NCBI GenBank assembly: GCA_025453975.1
Contig: JALOPI010000023.1
Span: 1-53,202, forward strand
Direction of reading: 5' to 3'
Source: Syntrophobacteraceae bacterium
GTDB lineage: Bacteria; Desulfobacterota; Syntrophobacteria; Syntrophobacterales; Syntrophobacteraceae
Length of the DNA: 53,202 bases
This document shows positions 26,059 to 34,097 of this stretch, in pieces. The position numbers and the translations under genes are program-made. The notes beneath the pieces were generated by a model, which worked only from the letters and a program-made list of their open reading frames with translations, made no database searches and had not been told where the DNA came from. Every line of letters starts with the position of its first letter. Position 1 is the stretch's first letter.

Positions 26059-27756
26059 ATGCGCTACGAGCTTCGACTGGCCACAACCACTTCCGGAGTC
26101 GGGTATTTTGCCAGCCTTCCCGTCCAGGAAGGAACCTTCGATTCCTATCTGGCCTATCTGAGAGCCTGCCCGCTGGACGATTTCATGCATCGGCATCTCG
26201 TCGAAATGCTCGGACAGCTGGACGAGGAGACGGTGAGGAGAATTCTGGAAGTGGCAAGGGATCGGGACGGCATCGTCATGGCCCTGCTGTACGAGGCGGC
26301 CCTGGCGTTCCAGCATCTGGAGCCGTTGAAGGCGTTCTTCGATGGGTCCACGGTCCCCTCTCTCCTGGGGCTGACACCCCTCATCGACATCCGATCGGCG
26401 CTGCGGGAAGACCAGCCTTTGCACGTCGCCTGGATGCGCCTTCTGGAGAGCAACAATGCCGAGCTGGAGCCCCTCCCTCCTCCGGACGCCTTGCCGCTGC
26501 CCCTTCCGTACAGCCGGGAGGAGCTCCAGGGAATGGGACGCGGCAGTGTCAGCCTGGCCCGAGTGGAACGGCCGGAGAGGCCCCGAGACACGGCTCGGCC
26601 CGTGGAGCTGCCCGCGCCCCGGGAAATGGCGGATCGAGCCCTGTCCGAGCTTGAGAGGATCGGCATCCTGGCGTCGGAGGAAGTCGCCCACGAGTCCTCC
26701 CTGAGCCCTTACGGTTTCCTGCGAAAATGGCATCTCGAAATCTCCGTCGCGAATCGAAGGCACGATTACACCCTCACGGGGATCCAGACCAGTTATGGCA
26801 AGGGGCTGACGGAGGAAGCCGCGCGGGCGTCCTATGCCATGGAGATCGTGGAGCGTTGCTCGTCTTTCGCCAATGTCGGTCCCGAGGGCCTTCTGGGGCT
26901 TCGCCATCGGTACCCTCTCCTCCATGGCTCTTTCGAGGAACTGAGGAAGAGCGGACGGAACGTGCTGGACCCCGACGCGCTGGGCCTCGAGGCTCCCTAC
27001 GGCGGCGAGCCGCTCCACTGGCTGGAAGCCGAGGAGCGAACCGCGGACGGCTGCCGTCCGGTGTGGATCCCGGTCCAGGCGGTCTTCCTCTTCTGCAACC
27101 TGGACGAGATCTCTTTGTTCAGTGGTCTGGGGTCGACGGGGCTGGCCTCGGGCAGCACCCTGGAGCAGGCCAGGGTGAGCGCGCTCCTCGAGGCCATCGA
27201 GAGGGACTGCGAAGCTACCATGCCGTTTCATGCTTCCCGCTGCTTCCGGCTCACATCCGAGGACCGGCGGGTGGGTGAGCTTCTCGGGGATTATGAGGCG
27301 AGGGGGATTCAGATTCAGTTTCAGGACCTGACCCACGAGCTGGGCGTGCCCTGCTACAAGTGCCTGGTGGCGGGATCCCGTGGCGGCGCGGTCAAGGGAA
27401 CGGGATGCCACCTGGACGGGCGCAAGGCCCTCCTCTCGGCGTTGACCGAAACACCCTATCCCTACCCGGTGGGGCCGCCATCGGGCCCGGCCCTGGAGGG
27501 ACTGCCGACGGTCCGGCTGGAGGACCTTCCCCGTTTCGGCACGGGACATCCCTCGGAGGACCTGGGCCTGCTGGAAGCGCTCCTCATGGCCAACGGATAT
27601 CGACCGATCCATGTGGACCTGACGCGCGAGGATGTTGGGATCCCCGTGGTGAAGGCTCTCGTGCCGGGGCTGAGCCTTTCCGCGGATTTCGACCGGACTT
27701 CGCGGGTGAGCCCCAGGCTCTTGAGGAATTATCTCCGGATGGCTGGGGCCTGGTGA
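26059..27756 (+). CDS. YcaO-domain protein with N-terminal extension
   Basis: A 565-residue protein. The YcaO ATP-binding domain lies at about 215-560, with SYAMEIVER (Glu262, Glu265) and EQARVSALLEAIERDCE (Gln370, Glu378, Glu381) matching the conserved Mg-ATP residues. YcaO enzymes phosphorylate backbone amides to make azolines, thioamides or amidines, or assist ribosomal S12 methylthiolation. Residues 1-130 are helical and unrecognised; 135-190 are proline-rich linker. The C-terminus lacks the PxPxP tail of peptide cyclodehydratases. No partner (TfuA, E1-like, dehydrogenase) or clear precursor peptide lies beside it, so the substrate is unknown. Confidence 0.8.
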   Translation: MRYELRLATTTSGVGYFASLPVQEGTFDSYLAYLRACPLDDFMHRHLVEMLGQLDEETVRRILEVARDRDGIVMALLYEAALAFQHLEPLKAFFDGSTVPSLLGLTPLIDIRSALREDQPLHVAWMRLLESNNAELEPLPPPDALPLPLPYSREELQGMGRGSVSLARVERPERPRDTARPVELPAPREMADRALSELERIGILASEEVAHESSLSPYGFLRKWHLEISVANRRHDYTLTGIQTSYGKGLTEEAARASYAMEIVERCSSFANVGPEGLLGLRHRYPLLHGSFEELRKSGRNVLDPDALGLEAPYGGEPLHWLEAEERTADGCRPVWIPVQAVFLFCNLDEISLFSGLGSTGLASGSTLEQARVSALLEAIERDCEATMPFHASRCFRLTSEDRRVGELLGDYEARGIQIQFQDLTHELGVPCYKCLVAGSRGGAVKGTGCHLDGRKALLSALTETPYPYPVGPPSGPALEGLPTVRLEDLPRFGTGHPSEDLGLLEALLMANGYRPIHVDLTREDVGIPVVKALVPGLSLSADFDRTSRVSPRLLRNYLRMAGAW

Positions 27757-27777
27757 TCTGTCATCGACACGGTTGCC

Positions 27778-27888
27778 ATGGACGCTTCCCGTGTGCTAAT
27801 GACTTCCATCATCGCTGTGATGGAGGATCCCCCCAATGCCCTCCAGTCCATGAATCCCATCATCGACTTCGATTTTGGACAAGCTTGA
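27778..27888 (+). CDS. Possible small ORF (36 aa) after ycaO
   Basis: A 36-codon frame follows the YcaO gene by 21 bases. It begins MDASRVLMTSIIAVMEDPPN and ends MNPIIDFDFGQA. Composition is balanced, unlike the usual GC-driven shadow frames, but no good ribosome site precedes it and there is no Cys, and Ser/Thr are few. A role as a YcaO substrate is speculation. Confidence 0.2.
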   Translation: MDASRVLMTSIIAVMEDPPNALQSMNPIIDFDFGQA

Positions 27889-27940
27889 AGATTCAACCGG
27901 ATAACCATTGCTTGGATAACGACCGGGAATCCCAGTTTTT

Positions 27941-27955
27941 TGGCTTGATGTGTGC
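27941..27955 (+). promoter_or_regulatory. Sigma-54-like promoter candidate upstream of the polysaccharide operon
   Basis: TGGCTT-GATGT-GTGC keeps the invariant GG and GC dinucleotides at the right spacing but deviates at three other positions. A direct repeat GGATAAC (27899-27905 and 27914-27920) lies upstream. It is 214 bases before the first operon gene. Confidence 0.35.
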
Positions 27956-28168
27956 TTCAGGTGCGGATGAGCGAGCAGCATGGTCGGGGACGGAAGCTTA
28001 GCCCCGGCGCGGAGGAAGCCAGGGGGCGGGGCGACGACCAACCGGGCGCCCGGGCGATCCTGCCGCTGTTCAGAGTGCCGCCTGCCCGACTGATCCCAAG
28101 GAAGGGGGCTCGCGGCCATTGACTCCACGGTTCGAGAAGCCGTCGTCTACCCACGGAGATCGAGGAAC

Positions 28169-28897
28169 ATGAGTAGAGCATCGGAGCAAGGTGTTTCGGA
28201 AATCGACAGTGTACCCGGCCTGGAGACTCTCACCTCTCCAGGCGCCGAGTCGGTATTTGCCGCCATGTACGACAGCCTGATCGCCAGCACCAAGGAGCGG
28301 TATCCCGCCGCCGTCCTGGTCTGTTGTCCCAGCAGGAGGGAGGGGGCCACCACCATCGCGGCGGGACTGGCCATCGCGGCGTCGCGGCGTCAAAACGGTG
28401 ACGTGCTCCTGGTGGACTGCAACACCCATCATCCCGCCGTCCTGAAAGTGTTCGGAGCGGAAAAGGGGGCGGGCTCGCCAGGCTTGCTGGCCGAGGACCG
28501 GAAGCGGCTGGTGATGGAAGCCGCCGAGAAATATGGGTGCGGAGGCAGCACCGTGGCGGCGACCGCCTATCCCAAGCTCACGGTGCTCAGCACCACCGAT
28601 GCCTTGAGAACCCGCCTGCACTGCCTGGAATCCTGGAACTTTCGCAAAGTCCTGGATGAGCTCTCCCAGGTTTACAGCTTCATGGTCATCGACGGGCCTC
28701 CGGTTAACCTCCATTCCGAGTCGACCTTCCTGAGCTCCCAGGTGGACCAGGTCCTGCTGGTCCTGCACTCCGGCTCCACGAGAGCCCCCGTTGCCGCCAA
28801 GGCCGCCGAGCGCCTCACCGTCGGAGAGAGAGCCCCCAGGATCGTCCTGAATCGACGGCAGTTTCTCATTCCGTCCTCGGTCTATCGGAGATTGTAG
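28169..28897 (+). CDS. CpsD/BY-kinase-like ATPase with degenerate Walker A, first gene of EPS operon
   Basis: A 242-residue protein of the MinD/BY-kinase fold that normally partners Wzz-type proteins in controlling polysaccharide length. The Walker A region reads CPSRREGATTIAAGLAIA; the usual form is S-x-x-x-G-E-G-K-S/T, so the ATP-contacting Lys is replaced by Ala. The second Walker motif is VLLVDCNTHHPAV (usually L-L-V-D-x-D-x-R-x-P) and Walker B is FMVIDGPPV. There is no tyrosine-rich tail; the C-terminus ends SVYRRL. It may be a regulatory pseudokinase, though G-A-S/T variants may still bind nucleotide. Next gene starts five bases later. Confidence 0.78.
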   Translation: MSRASEQGVSEIDSVPGLETLTSPGAESVFAAMYDSLIASTKERYPAAVLVCCPSRREGATTIAAGLAIAASRRQNGDVLLVDCNTHHPAVLKVFGAEKGAGSPGLLAEDRKRLVMEAAEKYGCGGSTVAATAYPKLTVLSTTDALRTRLHCLESWNFRKVLDELSQVYSFMVIDGPPVNLHSESTFLSSQVDQVLLVLHSGSTRAPVAAKAAERLTVGERAPRIVLNRRQFLIPSSVYRRL

Positions 28898-28902
28898 CTC
28901 CA

Positions 28903-30699
28903 ATGCCACAGACAGCGGTCATCCTCTCCCATGGCCCCACCCTTCTCAACGACCTCAAGGTCTCTCCCCTGCCCAAGGTGCTCCTGCCCGTCGGCGGCAG
29001 GACCCTGCTGGAGTATCAGGGGGCCCTCATGGCCTCGGTGGGAGTCAAGCAAGTGCTCGTCTGTCTGCAGGGGGAGGATGGCCTCTTGGGGAGAAGGATC
29101 GAGGATCTCCTGAGCCCCTTCCCCTTTCGCACCCGCTGCCTGGTCCAGAAGGAACAGCTTGGGACCGGCGGAGCGCTCAAACTTTTGACGCCATGGATCG
29201 ACGACCGTTTTTGGATGCTGAGCGGCGACCTCTTTCTCTTTGGTGACCTTGCCGAGATGCTTTACCATCACCGGGAGAGCAGCTCATGCGCGACGGCGGG
29301 CGTGGTCCGGGTCGAGGAGAGCGGCTGGGAGATGGAGCGGGTCGAGACAGGGCCCCGCCAGGGTATTCGAAGAATCCACCGGGTTCATCCCGCTCATGAT
29401 CGCAGGAGCAAGCTCCGGCCCGTCGGCCTCTATCTTTTCGAGCGTGTCGTGCTGGACCACATCCGTCCAGACGGTTACTTCGACTTGAAGGAGCAGCTTT
29501 TCGAGGATCTCCATCGAAAAGGCCTGCCCGGCTTGGCCTGGGAGCTGTGCGGCTACAGCAAGAACCTCCGCAGCCTGGACAAGTACTTCGAGCTGCAGGA
29601 GGATCTGCTCCTCAAGCGGGCGGGATTGTCGGGCATCGACCAGTGGCTTCCGCCGCCAGCGGTTGAAATGGTCGAGACGGTCGCTCCCCGGGCCACCGTC
29701 ATCGAACCGGTCTCCCTGGGGGAGAACTGCTCCATCCAGGACGGAGCCATTGTCGTCGGGCCGGCCACCATTGGCCGCAACTGCGTGGTCCAGAAGAATG
29801 CGGTGGTGGCGGAGAGCATCCTTTTCGACGGCTCCACCGTGGAGGAGTCCGCCTACGTCCGCAAGTGTCTCCTGGGAGACGGGACGCGGGTGGAACGGGA
29901 CCGCCGCCTGCACGATTTCATCCTCCTCAGGGACCAGGATTCGAGCACTCAGCGTGGATGGCCTCTCCCGTGGAGCTTCTACGGGTCCCCCTCACCCGGC
30001 TTCCAGTGCGTCGCCAGGATGCGGTGCGGACGAAATCATCTCAAGGCTGATTACCTGCATGCCAAGAGGCTGCTGGACGTAGTCACCTCCCTCCTCGCCC
30101 TGGTGTTCTGCGCTCCTCTCATGGTCCTCATTGCCCTGGCCATCAAGCTGGACACTCCTGGGGGGATCATCTTCAGGCAGAAGCGCTGCGGCAGGGACGG
30201 CCGGGAGTTCACCATGTACAAGTTTCGATCCATGGTGGTCGAAGCGGAGGCGCTCAAACGGGAGCTCATCACGCAGAACGAGGTGGATGGCCCCATGTTC
30301 AAGATCACCAGCGATCCCCGCACCACGCGGGTGGGTGTCTTCCTCCGCACCACCAACCTGGACGAGCTCCCGCAGTTCTGGAATGTGCTCAGGGGAGACA
30401 TGACCCTCGTCGGGCCTCGTCCGCTGTCCTGGGACGAGATGCGCTACAATCCGCCCTGGAGGGACGCCCGGCTGCTGGTGAAGCCCGGCCTCATCGGCAT
30501 GTGGCAGGTGGAGTCCCACGAAAAGACCTCCTTCGCGGATTGGGTGGTGCTGGATACCTATTACGTCAATCACTGTTCCATGTGGCTGGATATCAAGATC
30601 ATCTTCAGGGCTTTTTTTCTTATCCTGGGCTCGGTTCTGAAGGGCGTCTTCAGGCTGATCCCATGGAGAGGGGGGCGTCATGCATCGCAGCAGGTTTAG
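28903..30699 (+). CDS. Fusion of sugar nucleotidyltransferase-like, hexapeptide-repeat and polyprenyl-phosphate sugar transferase domains
   Basis: A 598-residue fusion. Residues 1-240 look like a sugar-1-phosphate nucleotidyltransferase (SPLPKVLLPVGGRTLLEYQ, EQLGTGGAL, WMLSGDLFLF), but the usual G-x-G-T-R-L loop is absent (HGPTLLNDLK). Residues 262-335 are left-handed beta-helix repeats (IGRNCVVQKNAVVAES). Residues 385-590 are a bacterial sugar transferase of the WcaJ/PglC type: one N-terminal hydrophobic segment, TMYKFRSM, LDELPQFWNVLRGDMTLVGP and KPGLIGMWQV. This part loads the first sugar phosphate onto undecaprenyl phosphate. Joining it to a nucleotidyltransferase is unusual. Its end overlaps the Wza gene by 20 bases. 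Confidence 0.88.
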   Translation: MPQTAVILSHGPTLLNDLKVSPLPKVLLPVGGRTLLEYQGALMASVGVKQVLVCLQGEDGLLGRRIEDLLSPFPFRTRCLVQKEQLGTGGALKLLTPWIDDRFWMLSGDLFLFGDLAEMLYHHRESSSCATAGVVRVEESGWEMERVETGPRQGIRRIHRVHPAHDRRSKLRPVGLYLFERVVLDHIRPDGYFDLKEQLFEDLHRKGLPGLAWELCGYSKNLRSLDKYFELQEDLLLKRAGLSGIDQWLPPPAVEMVETVAPRATVIEPVSLGENCSIQDGAIVVGPATIGRNCVVQKNAVVAESILFDGSTVEESAYVRKCLLGDGTRVERDRRLHDFILLRDQDSSTQRGWPLPWSFYGSPSPGFQCVARMRCGRNHLKADYLHAKRLLDVVTSLLALVFCAPLMVLIALAIKLDTPGGIIFRQKRCGRDGREFTMYKFRSMVVEAEALKRELITQNEVDGPMFKITSDPRTTRVGVFLRTTNLDELPQFWNVLRGDMTLVGPRPLSWDEMRYNPPWRDARLLVKPGLIGMWQVESHEKTSFADWVVLDTYYVNHCSMWLDIKIIFRAFFLILGSVLKGVFRLIPWRGGRHASQQV

Positions 30700-31801
30700 G
30701 GGGCATTCCGGGAAAGGGCGAGGGAAAACCGCATGGCGAATCATCCTGGGTGCGATGCTCATGGTCGGCATGGCTCACCTCGCGGGGTGCTCCACGACCA
30801 CGGGGCGTCGCGCTGCCGAAGGCTCCGAACCGCGGGCGCCTTTCGTGGACGCGGCTTCGGCCTCGCCCCTCGAGGGGGGGGCCGGCGCCGTGACGGCGCA
30901 GGACTCCGGCACGGTCAGCCAGGACCCGCACGGTGTGCCCCTGGAGCCCCCCTACCGACTGAGGTCGGGCGATTCCTTCGCCGTTCGCTTTCTTCACAAT
31001 CCGGAGCTGAGCGGCGAAGTCACCGTGAGACCCGACGGGAAAGTGACGCTCCCCCTCGTGGGAGACGTTCCAGTGGAGGGGTACACCATCCCGGAAGTGC
31101 ACGCCGCGGTGAGCGAAGACTATAAGGCTTTCATCAGGGATACTTCGTACGGGGACCTGCTGAAGGAGGGCGATTACCTCGAACTTCGATTCGTCTATAA
31201 CCCGGAGCTCAATATCGGGGTGCGTGTGCGATCGGACGGGAAGATTTCCCTCCCCCTCCTGGGAGATGTCCAGGCGGCGGGTCTCCGACCCGATGCACTG
31301 CGCCAGAGCTTGATCTCCAGGTACTCATCCCACATCAGAAAGCCCGACGTGGCGCTCCTGGTCGGGGAGACCACGGCCAAGAAGGTTTTTGCAGACCCGG
31401 AGCTCATCACCGTCGCCCTGCTCAAGCATGCCAGCCACGAGATTTTCGTGGGAGGGGAAGTCCAGGCGCCCAAGGTGGTCACTTTCGAGGGGCGGATCAC
31501 CACGCTGCAGGCCATCATGAAGGCTGGCGGGGTCAAGGACACGGGAGACCTGGGAAAAGTGGTCGTCCTGCGGCGCGGCCAGTTCGAACGGCCCGAGTGG
31601 ATCCAGCTGAACCTCTCCAAGCCGCTGTCCGGCGAAAGCATTCACAACGACCTCCCCCTGCGGAACGGCGATGTGGTGGTCGTCCCCATGACGGGCATCG
31701 CCAAGGTCGACCTGTTCGTCAGGCAGTACATCCGGGAAGTGCTGCCCATCCAGAGCTTCTTCAACGTGACCGTGATTCCGCTGGATGCCGGTGGACTTTA
31801 A
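30680..31801 (+). CDS. Wza-type polysaccharide export lipoprotein
   Basis: A 373-residue outer-membrane export protein. The signal sequence ends in the lipobox LAGC, with the lipidated Cys at residue 37. Two polysaccharide-export domains follow: YRLRSGDSFAVRFLHNPELS with VTVRPDGKVTLPLVGDVPVE, and LRFVYNPELNIGVRVRSDGK with ISLPLLGDVQAAG. A soluble ligand-binding beta-grasp domain is next (EIFVGGEVQAPKVVTFEGRI). Such proteins form the outer-membrane channel together with a Wzz-type partner, here encoded two genes downstream. The long Gly/Ser/Pro-rich linker after the lipobox is typical of surface tethering. Confidence 0.92.
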   Translation: MHRSRFRGHSGKGRGKTAWRIILGAMLMVGMAHLAGCSTTTGRRAAEGSEPRAPFVDAASASPLEGGAGAVTAQDSGTVSQDPHGVPLEPPYRLRSGDSFAVRFLHNPELSGEVTVRPDGKVTLPLVGDVPVEGYTIPEVHAAVSEDYKAFIRDTSYGDLLKEGDYLELRFVYNPELNIGVRVRSDGKISLPLLGDVQAAGLRPDALRQSLISRYSSHIRKPDVALLVGETTAKKVFADPELITVALLKHASHEIFVGGEVQAPKVVTFEGRITTLQAIMKAGGVKDTGDLGKVVVLRRGQFERPEWIQLNLSKPLSGESIHNDLPLRNGDVVVVPMTGIAKVDLFVRQYIREVLPIQSFFNVTVIPLDAGGL

Positions 31802-31853
31802 CGAGACCGGCCGGCCGTCTCCGGCCACTGGAGGAGTATCGGGGGAGGTGCCT

Positions 31854-32477
31854 GTGAGCCCAAGCCAGGGACGACGAATGGCATCGATGGGGAAGATCCG
31901 CGGGTGCGGCGCCGGCCTGCTGCTGGCCGTCGCCCTGACCTGGACGGGTCTGTCGGCGGCCTCGGCCGGGGTGGTGGAGACCCTCCCCTTTGGAGTCGTC
32001 AACGTGGCCCGGCCGGATTTTGGATCCCGCATCGGGGGAGGCTACGATTACGGGCTGGCCAACGACCGGCCCGTCGAGATCGTCGGCGCGGACTCATCCC
32101 CCACGGAAGTGCGCATCGTGAGAACCCCGCATGAGCTGAGGCTTTCGCGGAGAAACGAGGCCCGTTTCCGGGTGAGGCTCGGTGACACCCGGATGGTCTA
32201 CTTCTGGCTGGAGGCCCCCAGGGTGCATGGCCAGTGGCATGTCACCCTCACCACGGTCTACCCCGACCAGCACCGGAAAGTGATCTTCTCCCGCAACATT
32301 CAGAACAGGGTCACTAATTTTATCTATGTCGATGGAAGGACCGACCTGGAGGTGAAAGTGACGTCGGTGGAGCAGACGTTCAAGGTCAGCAAGCGGTTTC
32401 ATTTCGCCGTGACGCCCGAGCGAGCCTGGACGTGGCCGGACTATCTGCCCGTGCCCCACAGGACCCTCTGGGACTGA
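31854..32477 (+). CDS. Exported protein of unknown function in the EPS operon
   Basis: A 207-residue protein with a signal peptide (GAGLLLAVALTWTGLSAASA, cleavage probably after ASA). The mature part is rich in beta-type segments (EARFRVRLGDTRMVYFWLEA, QWHVTLTTVYPDQH, NFIYVDGRTDLEVKVTSVEQ), so a periplasmic beta-sandwich is likely. No catalytic motif or family recognised. The GTG at 31854 is chosen for its strong GGGAGG site five bases upstream; ATG 31878 is possible. Its place between the Wza and Wzz genes suggests a part of the envelope-spanning export complex, which is inference. Confidence 0.72.
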   Translation: MSPSQGRRMASMGKIRGCGAGLLLAVALTWTGLSAASAGVVETLPFGVVNVARPDFGSRIGGGYDYGLANDRPVEIVGADSSPTEVRIVRTPHELRLSRRNEARFRVRLGDTRMVYFWLEAPRVHGQWHVTLTTVYPDQHRKVIFSRNIQNRVTNFIYVDGRTDLEVKVTSVEQTFKVSKRFHFAVTPERAWTWPDYLPVPHRTLWD

Positions 32478-32624
32478 CGGCGTCGTCGGGCGTCACCCCC
32501 ATCGAGCGCACGGTCACGGCGTGCCTGGTCGGAGCCGGTCACGGACGGCCACTCGAAGCTCGGAGCCTCGAGCCCCGGGCGCATGGGCTCAAAGATTTAA
32601 ACCCAAGAGACAGGCGGGGCGGAA

Positions 32625-34094
32625 ATGGCGATTCGAAGAACGGGTAGGATTCTCTTTTATGGCCTCTTCAAGCGCAAGAGGATGATCATTGGCCTGAACC
32701 TGGGGATTCTCGGAACCATCCTGCTGGGAAGCCTCCTCTGGCCTCCGTCCTACGAGGCCGAGAGCACCATCATTGTCCGTGGACGCAATTACGAGACCCC
32801 GCTCTTCCAGGGACCTCAGCGGGAAGGGCCCTGGACAGTGCTCATGAATGCCAAGGATGAGATCAACTCCGAAATCGAGGTCATCCGCAGCCGGCCTGTT
32901 CTCGAGCGCACGGTGGTGGGACTCCAGCTTTACAAGTCCGGTCTTTACGAAGACAGCGGATTTTTCGGAGCCTTGCGGACCCAGCTCGCGAGGGCCTGGT
33001 CTTCATTGACCTCTCCCCTGGAGGGGCTGGGGCTGTGGAGCCAGCCCTCGGGCCGGGAGGCGGTGGAAAAGGCGGTGAAGGCTCTGGAGCGGCGGTTGGA
33101 AGTCGAGCCCGCCATTGAATCTCAAATCATACGGGTACGGTATCGAGCGCGCGATCCCGGGCTGGCGAGCAGGGTCGTGAACCGAGTGGTTTCCGAGTAC
33201 CTGCAGCAGCACCTGGCCATCAACCTCAATCCCACGGAAAGCAGCTTCTACTCCGACCAGATCAAGACCCTTGAAGTCGAGCTCCAGGAGGTACAGAGCC
33301 AGCTGGTGGCCCTCAAGACCCAGACCGGTATCGTCTCCTTCGAGGAGCAGACCAAATCCCTCCTGGACAAGCTGAATACGTTCGACGTGGCCCGGACGAC
33401 CATCCAGAAAGAGCTCATCAGCCGCCGGTCCAAGGTGGAGAAGGTCCGGAACCTGCGGGAGAAGAACCCGTCCCTCCTCATCCCCCTGCCCGAGATCAAG
33501 GAAGACATCCAGATTCAGGACCTGGAAAATAAGCTCATCAATCTCCGCTACGAGCTGGAAACGGTCTCGGACCGCTACACCGACGGCAGCCGGCAGATGG
33601 TGACCATTCGTCGCCAGGTGGATGAGCTGGAGCAGCAGATCCGGAACCACGTCACGGTCCTTCTCGAGCGGGACATCGCGGAGCTGAGCAAGCTGGAAGC
33701 CGAGGAGCAGGCCCTGTCCCAGACCATCGACATCTTGAAGGGGGAGCTGCAATCGCTGCCCGCCAAGGAAATGGCCATCATCAACCTGACGCAGAAAGTG
33801 AAGGCCAAGGAAGAGGTCCTGAGCGTCATGCGCAGGAAATATCAGGAGAGCCTGGTGGCTCAGGCCAGCGACCATCGGGTCCAGAACGCCAAGGTGGTGA
33901 GCGAGGCATCGCCGCCCCTCAAGCCGGTGGTTCCGAATCTGCCCCTGAACATCATCCTGGGGATCTTCCTCGCCGCTCTCACGAGCATGAGCCTGGCCTT
34001 TCTGGCTGAATACCACGACGATTCCGTCCGCATGCCCGAGGATGTGGAGCAGGTCCTGGGGCTGGAGGTGCTCGCCTCGGTGCCGGAGCTCTGA
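32625..34094 (+). CDS. Wzz/GumC-type chain-length determinant (PCP-2-like, no kinase domain)
   Basis: A 489-residue inner-membrane polysaccharide co-polymerase. A first membrane helix (about 20-38) precedes the Wzz signature PPSYEAESTIIVRG. A long periplasmic coiled coil spans about 190-410 (ELQEVQSQLVALKTQTGIVS; RQVDELEQQIRNHV; LEAEEQALSQTIDILKGELQ). The second membrane helix near 445-465 follows the typical proline-rich stretch SPPLKPVVPNLPLN. The cytoplasmic tail is short; the ATPase partner is the separate CpsD-like protein at the head of the operon. It works with the Wza-type lipoprotein in export and sets polymer length. Confidence 0.9.
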   Translation: MAIRRTGRILFYGLFKRKRMIIGLNLGILGTILLGSLLWPPSYEAESTIIVRGRNYETPLFQGPQREGPWTVLMNAKDEINSEIEVIRSRPVLERTVVGLQLYKSGLYEDSGFFGALRTQLARAWSSLTSPLEGLGLWSQPSGREAVEKAVKALERRLEVEPAIESQIIRVRYRARDPGLASRVVNRVVSEYLQQHLAINLNPTESSFYSDQIKTLEVELQEVQSQLVALKTQTGIVSFEEQTKSLLDKLNTFDVARTTIQKELISRRSKVEKVRNLREKNPSLLIPLPEIKEDIQIQDLENKLINLRYELETVSDRYTDGSRQMVTIRRQVDELEQQIRNHVTVLLERDIAELSKLEAEEQALSQTIDILKGELQSLPAKEMAIINLTQKVKAKEEVLSVMRRKYQESLVAQASDHRVQNAKVVSEASPPLKPVVPNLPLNIILGIFLAALTSMSLAFLAEYHDDSVRMPEDVEQVLGLEVLASVPEL

Positions 34095-34097
34095 GCC

